A stretch of 22,166 bases of DNA from a virus, in the IMG/VR virus record IMGVR_UViG_3300042296_000918, positions 1 through 22,166 of that record; one strand, 5' to 3'. Position numbers and translations under genes: made by a program. The notes beneath the pieces were generated by a model. That model searched no databases and was not told the origin of the DNA. It was given only the letters and a program-made list of their open reading frames with translations. Numbering within the stretch: position 1 is the stretch's first letter; each line of letters opens with the position of its first letter. Below are positions 22,090 to 22,166 of this stretch, in pieces.

Positions 22090-22166
22090 TTTTTACTTGC
22101 GCGAGCATCTTACGTGCTTTAAACAAATCGTCAACATCCAATGAACGACGACTCAGAAACTGAAAA
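22064..22166 (-). CDS. 3' end of an unidentified gene, overlapping terL
   Basis: On the - strand a frame enters at the window edge and runs 33 codons to TAA at 22066-22064. It reads FQFLSRRSLDVDDLFKARKM and ends QVKNEYYSRKK, a charged, helical, normal-looking C-terminus. It overlaps the terminase start by 26 nt in another frame. By position it could be a small terminase or a short head-completion-type protein. The visible part is too short to decide. Confidence 0.55.
   Translation of the reverse strand, partial: FQFLSRRSLDVDDLFKARKMLAQVKNEYYSRKK

Overview
This window looks like part of the genome of a tailed double-stranded DNA phage (Caudoviricetes). It has a large-terminase gene, long coiled-coil virion-type proteins, one 11.4-kb reading frame of the giant 'polyvalent' internal-protein type, and a dense run of very small genes. 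The host cannot be named. Base composition is roughly 45-50% G+C over most of the window, promoters look sigma-70-like (TTGACA/TTGACT), and no gene has a convincing Shine-Dalgarno sequence. Several + strand genes instead follow A/C-rich, nearly G-free leaders, so the host probably initiates without strong SD pairing. No tRNA, rRNA, CRISPR array, integrase or insertion sequence was seen.

Left arm (1-6840, + strand): 14 mostly small genes read left to right, probably early/middle accessory genes. In order: a 32-aa membrane peptide, a 58-aa helical protein, a 24-aa membrane peptide, a Cys-rich protein, a 97-aa protein, a 57-aa paralogue of the 58-aa protein, a 233-aa unknown, then a MoxR-type AAA+ ATPase, a 294-aa DUF3150-like middle protein and a CobT-like metalloprotease/VWA protein. 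After these come a 36-aa membrane peptide, an 87-aa unknown, a DUF6717-like protein and a 59-aa unknown. Two nearly identical ~98-bp intergenic segments, each carrying a promoter, flank the 57-aa and 233-aa genes. Further strong hairpins separate the three genes of the ATPase module. The arm ends in a strong terminator at 6802-6840.

Right arm (6843-22166, - strand): a convergent late-type transcription unit, read right to left. It starts with the 3' end of an unidentified gene at the window edge, overlapping the large terminase. Then come a DUF5754-like small protein, a Pro/Thr-rich charged protein, a coiled-coil protein and the 3792-aa giant protein, which ends at the shared terminator. Two TTGACA-type promoters lie so close to start codons that they should give leaderless or nearly leaderless mRNAs.

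How the genes may work together: TerL drives DNA packaging. The two coiled-coil proteins and the giant protein are likely virion or ejected internal components. The ATPase/middle/VWA genes probably form one chaperone-like remodelling machine of the MoxR-VWA type. No stretch above 300 bases lacks a gene; the largest gap is 20115-20310, which holds a terminator, a hairpin and a promoter.
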